A stretch of DNA of 64,000 nt, taken from contig NC_041006.1 of assembly GCF_004193775.1 (NCBI RefSeq), positions 24,696,644 to 24,760,643 on the forward strand. The letters run 5' to 3'. The position numbers and the translations under genes were made by a program. Position 1 is the stretch's first letter, and every line of letters starts with the position of its first letter. Below the pieces are notes generated by a model. The model saw only the letters and a program-made list of their open reading frames with translations. It did no database searches and was not told the DNA's origin. Positions 20,695-32,912 of this stretch are shown here, piece by piece. Source of the DNA: Glycine soja (Eukaryota; Streptophyta; Magnoliopsida; Fabales; Fabaceae).

Positions 20695-22587
20695 ATCTTC
20701 ATCTAGGTGATATGCTTTTGCTTCCTCTATCTTTTTCTTCGGTGAATTCTCTTTAATTCCTTGTTCTTCATATTATTCTCTATGTATATCCTCCATTGTC
20801 TTGTGGTTTGGTGCTGTTTAGAGTAGATTAAAAAAAATAAACCAATTAAATCTTAGATCTACACTTGTTCTTGCATTTATATGGTTCAAATTTTGTAGAT
20901 CTACTCTAGAATCATGTTTTTGTGTTGATTTTAGGTACTATCATTTTTCAATCATAATATTTTTGTGCTGAACCTTAGACCTAAATTTTCTTCCAAAATA
21001 TTTATTAGAAAAAAAAAACACAAAAAGCTAAGTGTGAATCACTTAATCCATGTTGTCTTAAAGTCTTGTTTAGTCATAGTAATTGTCACATTATGTTCTA
21101 TGTTTGTGTTGAATTTTTATTTTGTTGATTGAATTCTAGATACATTTGTTCATGTATTCTTGTCATTCTTAGCCTATCTTTTGAATTTTGAGTCTAATTC
21201 ATGCATGTTATTTAGTTCATAACATGTTCTAAATCAATTCCTAGAAATAGTCTTGTAGTTGAACTCTTTTTTTTTTTTGTTTTCTAAGTTTCCTACATGA
21301 TGCCTATGATGAAGTTGAGTTGTGGTGCTGAGTTATGGCTGGATTTGTGAATCAAATAAGTCTTAAGCTCTCTTTAATTGTGTTATTCAAGATAATTGAG
21401 CATAAGCAAACACAAATAGTAACTATCCAAGCCTTAAGCAACATAAACACTACTCTTGATTTCTAGGTTGAAATCGCTGGTGCTGGCAGCTTGAACATAC
21501 GAACTTGTATAAATTACTGGGAATTGGTCACTACGTGTTTTGAGCTGAAATTTTTACTGAATTTTCTAGACATCTGGAAAAAAATTATAAAAAAAGAACC
21601 GAGCGATTTGGATTAAATTAAAAATAATAAAAATCACACAAGTTGGCAGAAAAATCAATGTCCAGGAAAAAAAAGTGAAAGGAAAGTGTGCTTGTTGTTT
21701 TGGCTCAAAATTTGTTCTGTAATTGGTGCCTATTTTATACCAATCCTAGTTCTGAAATTTCAATTAAAAATTATTGTGAAAACAAGTGCCAAAACTAGAG
21801 GTTTCTTGAGTTTTTTTTTTTTAGTTTTTTTTACTCTACTCTAGAGCCATGCTAAGTTTCTCTTTGAGTCCTAGCTTGCTTTTATGTGTTTTTCATTGCT
21901 TTAATTGTTGAATAATCCTTGAAAATTTGTCTTGTTAAAACTCTATTGGTTTAGCTTTCATTTCATTTTTTTGGTCTTTGGTTATTGCTTGTCTCTTTGT
22001 TTCCTTGTTTGTGAGTTGCCATATAGGGAATTGGAAAGGAGGATTGGTGTCATCCCTTGAAGAATTTGAGTCAAGAAGCAAGGGAAAACCACCTTAAGAG
22101 CTATTGGACTAAGAAGCACTCCAAATTGAGTGAATCGCCAAAGAGAGAACAACCACCAAAATTGAGGGCCTTTTTGTAATTTTGTAATTGACAATTTACT
22201 TACTTTCATTGCTTTCAAATTTTGTAACAAAAAGGCCTTTCATTGGAAGTAAGTTGGGAGCCTCTAGTAGCTCACCCTACTTCCATTTGTGTGTAATAAT
22301 TTTAGGCAATTTTCCCTTAGGATTGTGAGTGTTTTGTTGGGAACCTTAAATGTGGTCATCCAAATACTCTTAGGATTCGCCTAGTTTACATTTCTTGCTT
22401 ACTTTCATAGCTTATTTCCTTTACCTTCCATTGTTAAACCGCCTAGATAGCTTGCCTTTTACCAATTAGTTTTTACCTTATCTTTCACTCCTCTTTTAGT
22501 GTTTATTTTGGCTAGTTTCAACCATAGTTTCTTTTACCTTTTGTTTTCAAACCCCCAACAAGAAAGAACCACAACTTAGAAACCACC
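20695..22587 (+). other. NA3 leader, no gene
   Basis: About 1.9 kb of AT-rich leader with long T and A runs. It is shared with NA2 (16088-17603, minus) and NA5 (62706-64000, minus). No reading frame resembles a protein. Non-coding leaders of this size between LTR and gag are usual for plant gypsy elements. Confidence 0.75.
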
Positions 22588-24365
22588 ATGAGTCTTCATT
22601 CTTCATTTAGTATTAATGGTGAGGGTTCTACAACTAAGGAACCCTTTTATAAGATATTAGATGAGTTGAGATCCCTTAAGTTGTGGAAAGAAAAACAAGA
22701 AAGAAAAGAAAAAGGAAAAAAAGAGTGGAAGAAATAAGTCAAGATGAAAAAGAGAAAATAAGGGAAGAAGAAAGAAGGAAAATACAAAAAGAGTTAAGAA
22801 GAGAAAAACATGCCTCCTATAGTAGTAATAACTCTTGCAAGAGCCTAAGTGAAGAACTTCGTGACTATTACGATGGAAGGCATAGGTCACATCTTAGACC
22901 TCACTCCCATAGAAGAGAAAAGGAAAGAAAGCCTCAAGAGGCTAACATTAACCTCTCATACTTCCATGGGAAGGACAATGTAGAGGCTAACTTAGATTGG
23001 GAAATAAGGGTAGAGCAACAACTTAAAAGGAAGTCTACTTCAAAATCTTATGGCTCTCACTCTTATCCAAAGAAAGACCAAGGTCAAGGCATCTTAGGGG
23101 TGACACCTTCTAAGCCCAAAGATGATAAGGGGAAGGCAATAGAAAAGAAAGCCCCTAAGGCTAGTATGGAAGAGAAAACTAGCTCTATAAAGTGCTTTAA
23201 ATGTCTTGGAAGAGGACACATTACTTCTCAATGCCCCACCACAAAAACCATGATTATGAGGGGCCAAGACATTTATAGTAGCCAAGATGAGGCAACTACT
23301 TCACCTTTCTCTAGTGAAAGTGAAGAAGCAAAAGGGGAAGAATCTAGTGAAGAAATCTACTCCCAAGAAGAAGAACAACCTTTAATGGTTAAGGTGGAAT
23401 GTAAGGAGGTAAGTGTCTCCTCCAAGAGGTTAGCTAAGAAGGAAAGGCATTTTGAAATAAAGACAAATATTAAAGTTATTTCCCCTCTTAGACAACCTCC
23501 ACATTTTCTCCTTTGTGAAAAGACACTCGTTAGCATTGCCACATCTCTTAGGCTTGAGTTTATTCCTCAAGTAAAGGAGTAGTTGGTTGAGGGTTTGGTT
23601 CGCAAGAGCTTAAATCCTTGTGCATTGTTGGTGCCCAAAATAGGTATTATTAGGCATCAAATCCCTAAAATAGGTGGTATGATAAATGTTTTGAGTGGTG
23701 CAACCCTCTTTTGTAAAATCACTCGTGCACCCAACATCTTCATGATTTGTGTACATAGGGACTCGTTAGGTAGTTTTGTTCTTATTTTTAGTTTCAATAC
23801 AAACTTAGGTACTTATATGGGACACCTTAGGTTTGTCATACTTTTTGGTAGGAATAATCAACATGAAAATACAGAAAAAGGTATGTTTTATTGCATTACT
23901 TTTCTTAATTTTTTAAATAGTGATCAAGGGGTTCCCATGAACCCTAAGAGAATAAAGGTCATTCCTGAGTGGCCCACTCCACCAAGTATAAGAAAATTTT
24001 GGGGCTTCCATGAGTTAACAAACTTTTACAAATGGATTGTCCCATATTTTTCTATACTTGTAGCACCACTCATTGAGTTGGTGAGGAACCATGTTCCTTC
24101 ATGGGAAGATGCCCAGGAAATGGGTTTTCAGACCTTACCTTACTTCAACATACCAAACACCACTAATACATGTGTTTTTCTTCTTTTTGCAGGTGTTGAG
24201 GAAAAAAGCCCAGAGTTTGAAAAACCACAGGATTTGAGGTCAAATCCTTTTCATGGGGATGGAATGATGCAATCATACCCCCAAGGGCATTGGATAAAAG
24301 ACTCCAAGAAGATTGGGCCAAAGATGCAAGAGAAGGCCCTAGGGTTCTCATTAGCTTTAGGGTAG
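22588..24365 (+). pseudogene. gag: gag plus collapsed RT of NA3
   Basis: The ATG at 22588 opens MSLHSSFSINGEG, then a frameshift occurs in the A-rich Lys/Glu stretch (~22725). The next frame runs from 22683 to a TAG at 23580-23582 and reopens in phase to 24365. It carries FHGKDNVEANLDWE, the knuckle CFKCLGRGHITSQC (~23200-23240), an acidic linker, then RT pieces LVEGLVRKSLNP, LLVPK, NVLSGATLFCKI and WPTPPSIRKFWGFHEL. About 20 residues after LLVPK, the catalytic Asp motif and the whole YxDD region are missing. The sequence filling these places is nearly the same in NA1 and NA2, so the deletions are ancestral. Reading runs into the 3' LTR. Confidence 0.82.
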
Positions 24366-25238
24366 ATTTCAGGCCCATGGGCTAAGTATGAGCCCACTTA
24401 TCTTTGTACATATTAGATTAAGGTTTCATTCATTTTGGTCCTTCTATTTAGGGCTCCATAATCTAGGTAGGGTACCCTAGAAATATAGGATTTTTCAGCC
24501 CTTGTATTTTAGGGCACCTAGACTAGTTTTTGTATTGGAGATAGTTTTGTAATTTCACATGCATTAAGTGAATATTTGATGTGTGTGGTTGGAAATAAAT
24601 TTAATTGAATTGGTAGAATCCCAATCCAATTAAATTTTAGAGGGGGAGGTGAGCATTTGCTTACCACACCCCATTGCCACATCATATAGTCACACTTTGT
24701 GCATGTCCTTCATGCTTTACATGCCTCATGACACCTAAGCACACTTAGTGGAGAATCTTGGAATTGATCTTGGATTAGTGGGCTGAACCATAACTAATAT
24801 TCACTAGTCATAATTAGTGAAATTTTGGCTCCAAAGTTTGGCTCCACAAATTCAATTTCAAATTCATGTGAAATTTGAATTGAAATTCAAATTTGCCTCC
24901 AATTTTGTGTGACACTTAGGCTATAAATAGAGGTCATGTGGGTGCATTTTTTTGGAACTTTGATCATTTGAAAATTAAACTTCAGATTTCAGAGCTCTTT
25001 TTTAGCACAAAATTTCATGCTCTTCTCTTCCTCTCCCTTCTTTCAACACCTTCTTCCTCCAAGCTCTTATCCATGGCCTCCTATGGTGATGAGCTTCTTC
25101 TAGACTTATCTTCTCCTTGGAGTGGCTTCTCTTCTCTCTCTTCCTTCTCCATTCCACTGCCATTCATCTTCCAAGAAGCAAAGGAATCCATTGATTAAGA
25201 AGATCCTAGGCCTTCAAGCTCCCATGGAGCTTACATGA
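24265..25238 (+). repeat. 3' LTR of NA3
   Basis: 974 bp, TGATGCAATCA to CTTACATGA (terminal CA changed to GA). TATAAATA is at 24922-24929. It is followed by GTACA, the right target-site copy. Confidence 0.9.
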
Positions 25239-25243
25239 GTACA

Positions 25244-25628
25244 TGTGATGATCGTGAACCTTTGTTCGTGGGAGCAGAATGACAGTGGTAGAGTACGTGA
25301 AGTGAGATTCTTTTGTGGAACCGCCAAGCCGACATGATGACGTTGAGATTATTTTGGGAGGGAGTTGTGTTTTGTTAATCAACTCCTCCGTAGCTAGTTC
25401 CATAATTCATTTTTGAATTGAGGATGTAAATTACATATTTAAATATATGTATGAACTAATTTACTTTCCATTATGTATTCATTTAAGTAATGGTGCATTT
25501 TTTGGTGAATGTATATCGTGAAAATTTACTTTCATTTTTCATATGCAAATTAATGAAGTTTTCAATTAAAAATTGAAATTTTCACGGTTTAGAGTGGTGA
25601 TATCGTAGCAACAAGGTGGGTCATTACA
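25244..25628 (+). repeat. LTR T, right piece
   Basis: It resumes LTR T after NA3 and ends GGGTGGGTCATTACA-like (GGTGGGTCATTACA, closing at 25628), the usual CA end of such LTRs. The following bases TTTGTTTTC are neither a PBS nor a copy of the bases before 2957, so no duplication frames T. Confidence 0.6.
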
Positions 25629-27828
25629 TTTGTTTTCTAGTGCCCTTGAGTTGTCTCAAGGTTTTGATACACTCTTAAAAGAGTTTGAGGATGTCTTGCC
25701 ACAAGACATTCCACATGGCTTGCCTCCTTTAAGAGGAATTGAGCATTAAATAGATCTTGTTCTAGGAGCTTCACTTCCTAATAGGGCCGCCTATAGGAGT
25801 AATCTTAAAGAGACAAAAGAGATCCAAAAGCAAGTTGAAGGGTTAATGCAAAGAGAATGGGTGAAAGAAAGCTTGAACCCATGTGCAATGTCGGTCATCC
25901 TAGTCCCCAAGAAAGATGGCACGTGGAGGATGTACATAGATTGTAGACCCATCAACAACATCATTATGAGGTATAGACATCCTATCCCTAGACTAATGAT
26001 ATGTTGGATGAACTTCATGGTTCTTGTGTTTTCTCCAACATAGATTTGAAAAGTGATTACCATCAAATTACAATGAGAGAAGGTGATGAATGGAAATTTG
26101 TTTTCTAAACTAAGTTTGGACTTTATGAATGGTTGGTCATGCCTTTTGGCTTAACCAATGCACCAAGTACTTTCATGCAACTCATGAACCATGTTTTGAG
26201 GCACTTTATTGGCAAATTTGAGGTTGTTTACTTTGATGATATCTTTATTTATAGCTTAACAATGGATGACCACTTATACCATGTTAGAAGTGTCTTGGAA
26301 TTGTTTAGACATGAAAAGTTGTTTCCTAATAGGGATAAATGCACATTTTGCACTAATCAAGTAGTGTTTCTTGGATTTGTTGTGAGTGCTAAAGGAGTCC
26401 AAGTGGATGATGAGAAAATTAAAGCTATTAGAGATTAGCCCACACCCAAAAATTCAAGTGATATGGGGAGTTTGTGATTCATAGTGACCATGAGTCACTC
26501 AAACACTGGAAAAGCCAAGCAAAGATTAATAAGAGGCATGCTAAATGGGTAGAGTTCTTGGAACAATTTCCTTATGTGATTAAACACAAGCAAGGCAAGG
26601 CTAATGTTGTGGCCGATGCACTTTCAAGGAGATATTCTCTAATCTCTATGCTTGAAACAAAGATGTTTGGATTTGATCACATAAAAGATTTGTATTCTCA
26701 AGACCATGACTTCTCTAAATTGTTTGAGTTGTGTGAAAAGGGGTCTCATCAAGGTTTATTTAGGCATGAAGGATACTTGTCTAAAAATAAAAGATTGTGT
26801 TTGCCTCAAAGTTCCTTTCATGAACTCATGATTTGTGAAGCTCATAAAGGGGGGTTAACAGGACATTTTGGAGTTTAAAAGACTTTGAACATTTTGCATG
26901 AACATTTCTTTTGGCCTAAAATGAAACATGATATTATCAAATTTTGTTCATAACGCAAAGTCTAAAGTCATGCATCATGGTTTGTATACTCTATTTCCAA
27001 TTCCTACCTCCCCTTGGACCGACATTTCCATGGATTTTGTACTTGGTCTTCCAAGGTCCAAGAGGAGAAAGATTCGATTTTTGTGGTTGTTGATAGGTTT
27101 TCTAGGATGGCACACTTCATTCCATGTCACAAAGGGGATGATTCTTGTCATGTGGTGTATCTTTTATTCAAAGAGGTAGTGACTCTTCATGGATTTCCTA
27201 GGAGCATTGTGTCGGATAGGGATTCCAAGTTTTTGAGCCACATTTTAAAAACATTGTGGGGAAAACTTGGAACCAAGCTTCTTTTCTCCACCACTTTCCA
27301 TCCTCAAACCAATGGGAAAACCAAGGTAATGAATAGAACACTCTTACAACTCCTAAGGTGTTTCATCAAAGGTAATTTGAAAACTTGGGAAGAGTGGTTA
27401 CCCCATGGTTTGGGTACATGGTTTTTGAACCTAGAGATTAGGTTTGGGTACATCTAAGAAAAGATAGGTTTCCTTCACAAAGGAAATCTAAACTCTAACC
27501 TAGGGGTGATGAGCCTTTCAAGGTCCTTGAGAGAATTAATGATAATGCCAACAAGATTGACTTGCCTAATGAGTATGGGGTGAGTTCTAGTTTCAATGTG
27601 GCAGATCTTTCTTCTTGTGATGTAGGTGTTTTTTATGCACATCCGAGGTCAGATTCTTCTAAAGAAGGAGGAGATGATAGAGGGCTATCCCAAGAGCATA
27701 ATCCGAGGATGAATTATTTTCAAGAAGGAGGGTATGATAATGGGCTATCCAAAGAGCATAAGGACCTAGAAGAACTTCATGAGTTGAAGGGTCCAATGAC
27801 AAGGTCCAAAGCCAAGCTTCTACAATAA
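25629..27828 (+). pseudogene. pol: Ty3/gypsy pol remnant (RT, RNase H, integrase)
   Basis: A decayed pol read in several frames. It starts mid-pol with EFEDVLPQDIPHGLPPLRG. RT follows: [32 protein letters not shown] and the active-site box YFDDIFIYS (~26230). A deletion near 26440 joins RT to the end of RNase H ([22 protein letters not shown], ~26470-26630). Integrase follows: HHCC region around 26860-26950 with a stop, [14 protein letters not shown] (~27080), [10 protein letters not shown] (~27210), then [16 protein letters not shown], where the usual Glu-bearing motif reads TKVMN. The tail ends [15 protein letters not shown] and AKLLQ at 27825. The style fits a chromovirus-type gypsy element. 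It is clearly dead. Confidence 0.88.
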
Positions 27829-28380
27829 GTGATGGCTAAGAGAATCAAGGATGGACTACTCATCAAAGGCAAGGAAGGAGGAAGCCTCAAAGAGCTGCAT
27901 TGAAGCACATTAAAGATTGTTGAACATCTCGCTTAGCAACACAAGCTCGCTAAGCGCATCGTCTTGCTTAGCGAAAACCTTCTGCGAAATGTTTACAAAA
28001 ACTTTTGTTTGCTTATGTAATGGGCTTGAGCTTGATGTAAATATGCCTTATGCTGAACGTTTAAGGGGTTATTGGAGGCTTAGTTATCTTCTTAAGCCTA
28101 GTTCTATAGATACCCAAAAATTCTTAATTGTGGGAACTTTTTGCATAATTAAAATTAAGCTTGTGCTTAGAGAGAGCTTTAGCCTCTTCTTTGGTTTTTG
28201 ACTAAAAACCAAATTGATTCTTATCAAGGAAGCTATTCTGTTGTGGCGAATCCTCCTTCAACTTATTGATTCTTTGTGGATCGTGGCGTCGTTCTACTCA
28301 TCTTCTCCATCTTTTTTGTTTTTTTTTGTTCTTGTGTTCTTAGAAGATCATCAATGGTGTTCTTGAATTTTCATCCAGAA
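27829..28380 (+). other. Post-pol region of the gypsy remnant, no gene
   Basis: Non-coding, with repeated GCTTAGCG/CGCTAAGCG words (~27930-27980) like those in LTR T, and T-rich runs. It is probably the 3' untranslated or LTR-proximal part of the same remnant. I cannot mark an LTR end. Confidence 0.4.
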
Positions 28381-30372
28381 TGATCCGAACCAAGCTTTGA
28401 TGTTTTGGAATGCATCAGAACATATACAAGATCCTCCTCTCTTTTAGGTGACATCTTATTTATTTTCAAACTATATATCAAATTATAGGTTCTCCAATTC
28501 CTTTCATAGCAAGAAGATGAAGATGGTTGCCCAAGTAACTTAAGGACAATCTTTTGAAGTGTTGGTTCATGAGCACCATGAACAAGCCACCAAGATTTTG
28601 AATCCAACTCACCTCTATCCCTTAAAGAGTCGGCATCATGAAAGCCTTCTCTTCCACCAGAAAAATTTGCAAACTACAAATTGACTTGTCTCCTTACATC
28701 CATATCATCAAAGTATATTCTAAAGCATTTCTTCCTTTCATCAGTAAGTTCCACATCTTGATGTAGAGGAACTCTTAATGGATCTTCACTTAACCATTCA
28801 TAACTATAATATCTACAACACTAAAAAAATATAAACAAAAATTATTATAACCCACAAAGAAATGCATGTAAAAAAATATAATCATAAATTAATTTAAGGA
28901 TGTAAAGTATTACCTTGGTTTAAAGAATGTGCTAGACAATGAAGAGGTGTGCTACTCTTAGTCGAATGGTCCATTAATATTTTGTGCACTACATCATAAA
29001 AGGGTGATTCTTCATTTTCTATCTTTCTTTCATGTCGGTATATGACTTGTCTCACCTTTTCAATCATTGAATCTCATGTTTCATATACCAAGTGAAGAGA
29101 AGCCATATCAGTATTTGTCTTTCTAAGAACATCATAAATAGGAGTAGTGAAAGAAAGTATGTAATCAACCTGTTCCACGAAATATCATCCAACAAATTTT
29201 CTTTCGCCTTTTTTTCCTTTCCAACATCATCGTCCCTATATGTAGGACCATTCAGGACTAATAACCATTTTTGGAGTCCTTTTTTCAAACTTCTAAACCT
29301 CTTAAGCATCACAATAGTTGGAGCAAGTCTTGTAGGAGCAACAGAAAGCAACTTCAATGAGTTGAAGTTGTTGTACATTGATAATCTCATAGAGTGTCCC
29401 ATCATAAAAAATTTAATCAAATTAACATCGTCTGCAATTTGTGTGATCCAAAAACATTGTTCGTAAGTAACATTGTTTTTTTCAGCATCCTTGGCTGCAC
29501 AAGCATTTTTCAATGCAAGTTTCAAGGTGTGGACAACACAAGGAATGCAATAGATGGCAGGAAACTCGTTCTCTATGATCATACCTACCCAACCTCCATA
29601 ATTGCATCTTTGGTGTGTTGAGCAATGAAATCCTTGTCCTTTACATCACCATAGCAATTTACTACCATTAAGAACATTGGCCCACTCTTAGTGACAACCA
29701 TGAAGTTAATAAGAGATCTTCTTTAAGGATCACTCCACCCATTTCTAACAATGGTCACACCTTTCTGATTCCATGAATTTCTTATTGGTTGCATGAGGTT
29801 CTCCACATGGCTTCTCTCTGTTGTAAGCAAGGTAGTTCTCAACTTATTGTAACCTGGAGGCTTATATCCATTATGATTAGGAGTATTGGCAGCATAAGAA
29901 AATGCCTCCCTATAATAAGGACTCCTTGCTAAATGAAATAGAATCCCTCAAGAGAAAAACATCCTTGCAATTATGGCATTAAGACCAACTCTGCCTTGCA
30001 AATTGAAACCTTTTTCTAAAGGACTTGAGACTTTTGGAGGAACACCATCTTGTGTCTATTTGCCTTCACCAGGTAGAGAGACATTTTTTTCTTTGAATGT
30101 TGTATCTTCAAAGTTCCTTCATTCTCCAATTTTTTAATTCAATATGTTTTGGAGGAGTCACCTTTGAACAAGGTCTAACTCCTTCTCCCGAGAATTTCAG
30201 CAGGTGAGCCCTTACTCGGGTATAAGACCCAATGAATGAGATTTCACACAAATTGCATTTGATAACGACATTTCCCCCCGCCAAGAGTCTTTCTTAACTT
30301 CATGACATATCTCCTTAGGAGTTTGATCTGATCCTCTTGCTCCATAGCTTCATTAGCACTACTTGTCTCTAC
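28381..30372 (-). pseudogene. hAT-type transposase (BED finger, DUF659, dimerisation)
   Basis: Read on the minus strand in several frames. A BED-type zinc finger is at ~30260-30174 (CNLCEISFIGSYTRVRAHLL). A DUF659 block is at ~29880-29600 (PPGYNKLRTTLL, VRNGWSDP then a stop, RSLINFMVVTKSGPMFL). A central block is open at 29582-29064 (CIPCVVHTLKLALKNAC, KLLSVAPTRLAPTIVMLKRF). The C-terminal hAT dimerisation block is at ~28590-28400 (SKSWWLVHGAHEP, QPSSSSCYERNW). A 101-bp intron candidate (28913-28813; GT donor, AG acceptor) splits LAHSLN from RYYSYEWL. The reading needs one base restored at the junction, so it is inferred. Several stops and frameshifts make this a pseudogene. I saw no terminal inverted repeats or 8-bp duplication, so it may be a captured or domesticated-type relative. 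Confidence 0.82.
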
Positions 30373-32879
30373 AATAAAAAAATGGAAATAATAAGAATTA
30401 AGCAAAATAAAACATTGAACAAAACCTATATATGTATGAACAAGCACATGACCAATTAGGGAAAAAAGGGAAAACTTTGACTAAATAAAGAGAGACATAA
30501 TAGAAAGTCCATGGTCACTTTCTATATTTTTTTATCAACCAAACAAAAAGAATTTTATTTATAACAAACCCAGAATTTTATATTATGAAACATGAAAAAT
30601 AAAACATAGAAAAAGAAAGAAACCCAGAATTTTATATTATGAAATAGGAAAAATAAAACATAGAAAAGAAAAAAAACCATAATTTGATATATTCTACAGA
30701 TTTCATCGTTGAGTCTTCCATATAATCATATTGGATATAGCATTAACACCACAAATTTCTTCAAAGAACAAGTCCACGTCCACTTTGCTATTATATAGGT
30801 ATATTATAGTATTAGAAAACTAATACAATATAAAATTCAATATCTTGTTTCATAGAAGAAAAAAAGTCTTATTGTTACATATATTATATATATATATTCT
30901 CTGAGCAACAAAAAAATAAAATTAGAAAAGAGAAACAAGGGAGCAGATTAGAAAAAAAGAAATACAGGAGCTACTTATGCGTGGTGACAATGTGCTCTGC
31001 ATGCAGCGACGAATGTCTGGCATAGTCTAAGCACAGCAGTCTATGCACGATAATGATGTGCTCTATGCACGACAATGAAGGTCCGATTTGGTTCGCTTGT
31101 AGAGCAGGAAACATGAAGGAGAGAAGAAGGTGCATGAGAATGAGAACTGAGGCGGTTGATATTTCATTAAAAAATTTCTAATTTTATAGAAAAAATACTA
31201 AAAAAATAGGTGATGTGTTCGCGTTCGAATGGTGGGTCGCGTCCAATTGCGCATGTCTGATGGCCCAATCGTGTCTGACGACAACAAACGCCCCCAACAC
31301 CGCATCGCATGTGAGTCATGCCCGAATCTATGTTCGGTGCGATTCTGACACAAGGCACACCCTTGCGCGGCCGCATTTGTGCTTCTTAGCCTGGTGAATT
31401 TTATGTTACTAGCTACATTCCATGTTTTAAAAAAAAGTGCATAATCTGAATGAGACCCCAAAAACAATATTTAACTGGAATATTTTAAAGTGGAAGAAAT
31501 GTTTGTGATAAGGAGAATGAAGGCAATATGCATTTATGCATGAAAGTGTCACTTTCTATTTATGATGTTTAGATGATGCATTTATTGCCTATTAACCCCA
31601 CTTTGTGGATGAGGATGAGATTTTCAATAGAGCTGATGTCAGCTTGTTGAAGTAATTTCTTAGTGGTGTTGGAGAGTTCATATTGATCCAATCCCACTTG
31701 TGACTTGGGTAGTGAGGTTGAGTAGGCCATTTCATTGTTCTTTTCCTTTTGTATTCAATTTTAATTTTTGCATAAACATTCATTAATTTTTAAAAATGCA
31801 TAAAGAGGTGTTAATTTGATAATCCCTAAGAAAGCTTTATTACTTGAATAACTACATTAAGTATGTACCTATGGAGCTATTTACTACTACGGGTAAATGA
31901 TTTAGGAAGATAACTGAAAGTATTTCAAATGGTCCTTACCATGTCAACATTTATGACCCAATGAGGTTGAAATTAATGTGGGAAATATCAACATAGTCCC
32001 AGAGGCAAATAAATGTGGTTGGAAAGGGAAATAAGGATATTTGCATGGTTGTCTAAGAAGCATGGATATTGACATGGGCAAGACAATAAAATTTGATGTG
32101 TCCATGTATATTTTGAATTCTTACACATGAGTTTGTGGCCTCTTTCATAAAGCCTCCATCTTTCAAAGATGGTAACGACTGCACTAAACTGAACTACTTT
32201 GCTTGTAGCATCTCAAATTAATAGTTTATTTACCAATACCTATTAGACTTAGTTTGCATGGCTAGTAGTTTAGTTTCCTTTAAATAAGGTCTTGTAAATT
32301 GAAAAAACAAAAAGGTACCAAGAGCTTTATCACTTTAAATAGATCCACTTAGACATAGATTAGTTGGGCTTGAAGTGGCCTCTGAATAGCAAGCATCTCA
32401 AGTTAATAAAGAAAAAATATACTAGTTATTCAATATGTGTCTAATTTGTTAAAGATGGAATTCATTAATAGTCTGTTTGGATGGAACAATTTAGCAGGAA
32501 AATTTATTTTTTTTAGAATTTAAAATGATTTGTTTGGATAGAATATTTGAAAAGAAATTAAAAATTTAGTATTTTTAATAATCATTTTGATTAACGAAAA
32601 CAATAAAAATTCTAATGCTCTAAAAAGTTAAAGAAATTGAAATTCTTTTTTCAACTAACTAATGCTATGAAGTCTTGCAGACTTTCGATGAGGTTTAGAA
32701 ACTTATGAGCAACACCAATGTGAAGTTGATTGGCGAATTAATAACCACTTCACCTATGGTTGTTCAAGAGACCTCCCATCTTGAAGATGCAACAAGGTTC
32801 TTCAATATTTTTTACCTTCCCTTGAGTTGATCATATCGTTGAACGCTTTCAACTTTAAGTTTCATGCTAACACCTAAAA
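30373..32879. other. AT-rich unassigned DNA
   Basis: About 2.5 kb without a supported gene. Contents: A-rich and TA-rich runs (~30540-30960), GC-richer degenerate repeats with TGCTCTGCATG/TATGCACGA words (~30970-31080), a GC-rich patch at 31200-31390, and plain AT-rich sequence. One short coding-like stretch at 31870-32090 is listed separately. Confidence 0.5.
31870..32090 (+). pseudogene. Possible unidentified gene remnant
   Basis: The frame beginning MELFTTTGK (ATG at 31869-31871 region) continues through FRKITESISNGPYHVNIYDP and MRLKLMWEIST with only three stops over ~70 codons. The composition looks like real protein rather than translated AT-rich noise. I do not recognise the family. 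It could still be chance. Confidence 0.2.
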
Positions 32880-32912
32880 ATATGATGTTGTTAAATATTA
32901 CTTGTAGAGATT

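Larger units (their letters stand above)
19704..25238 (+). mobile_element. NA3, complete non-autonomous Ty3/gypsy element
   Basis: 5535 bp with both LTRs (976 and 974 bp), a PBS, a long leader, gag with collapsed RT, and a purine-containing tract before the 3' LTR. The target-site copies are GTACC (19699-19703) and GTACA (25239-25243), a 4 of 5 match. It is inserted in LTR T. It lacks YxDD, RNase H and integrase. This copy defines the family structure used for NA1, NA2, NA4 and NA5. Confidence 0.9.

Noticed and set aside
25629..25640. LTR T as 5' LTR of the gypsy pol that follows
   Set aside because: No PBS, leader, gag or protease lies between; the pol begins mid-domain right at the LTR end.
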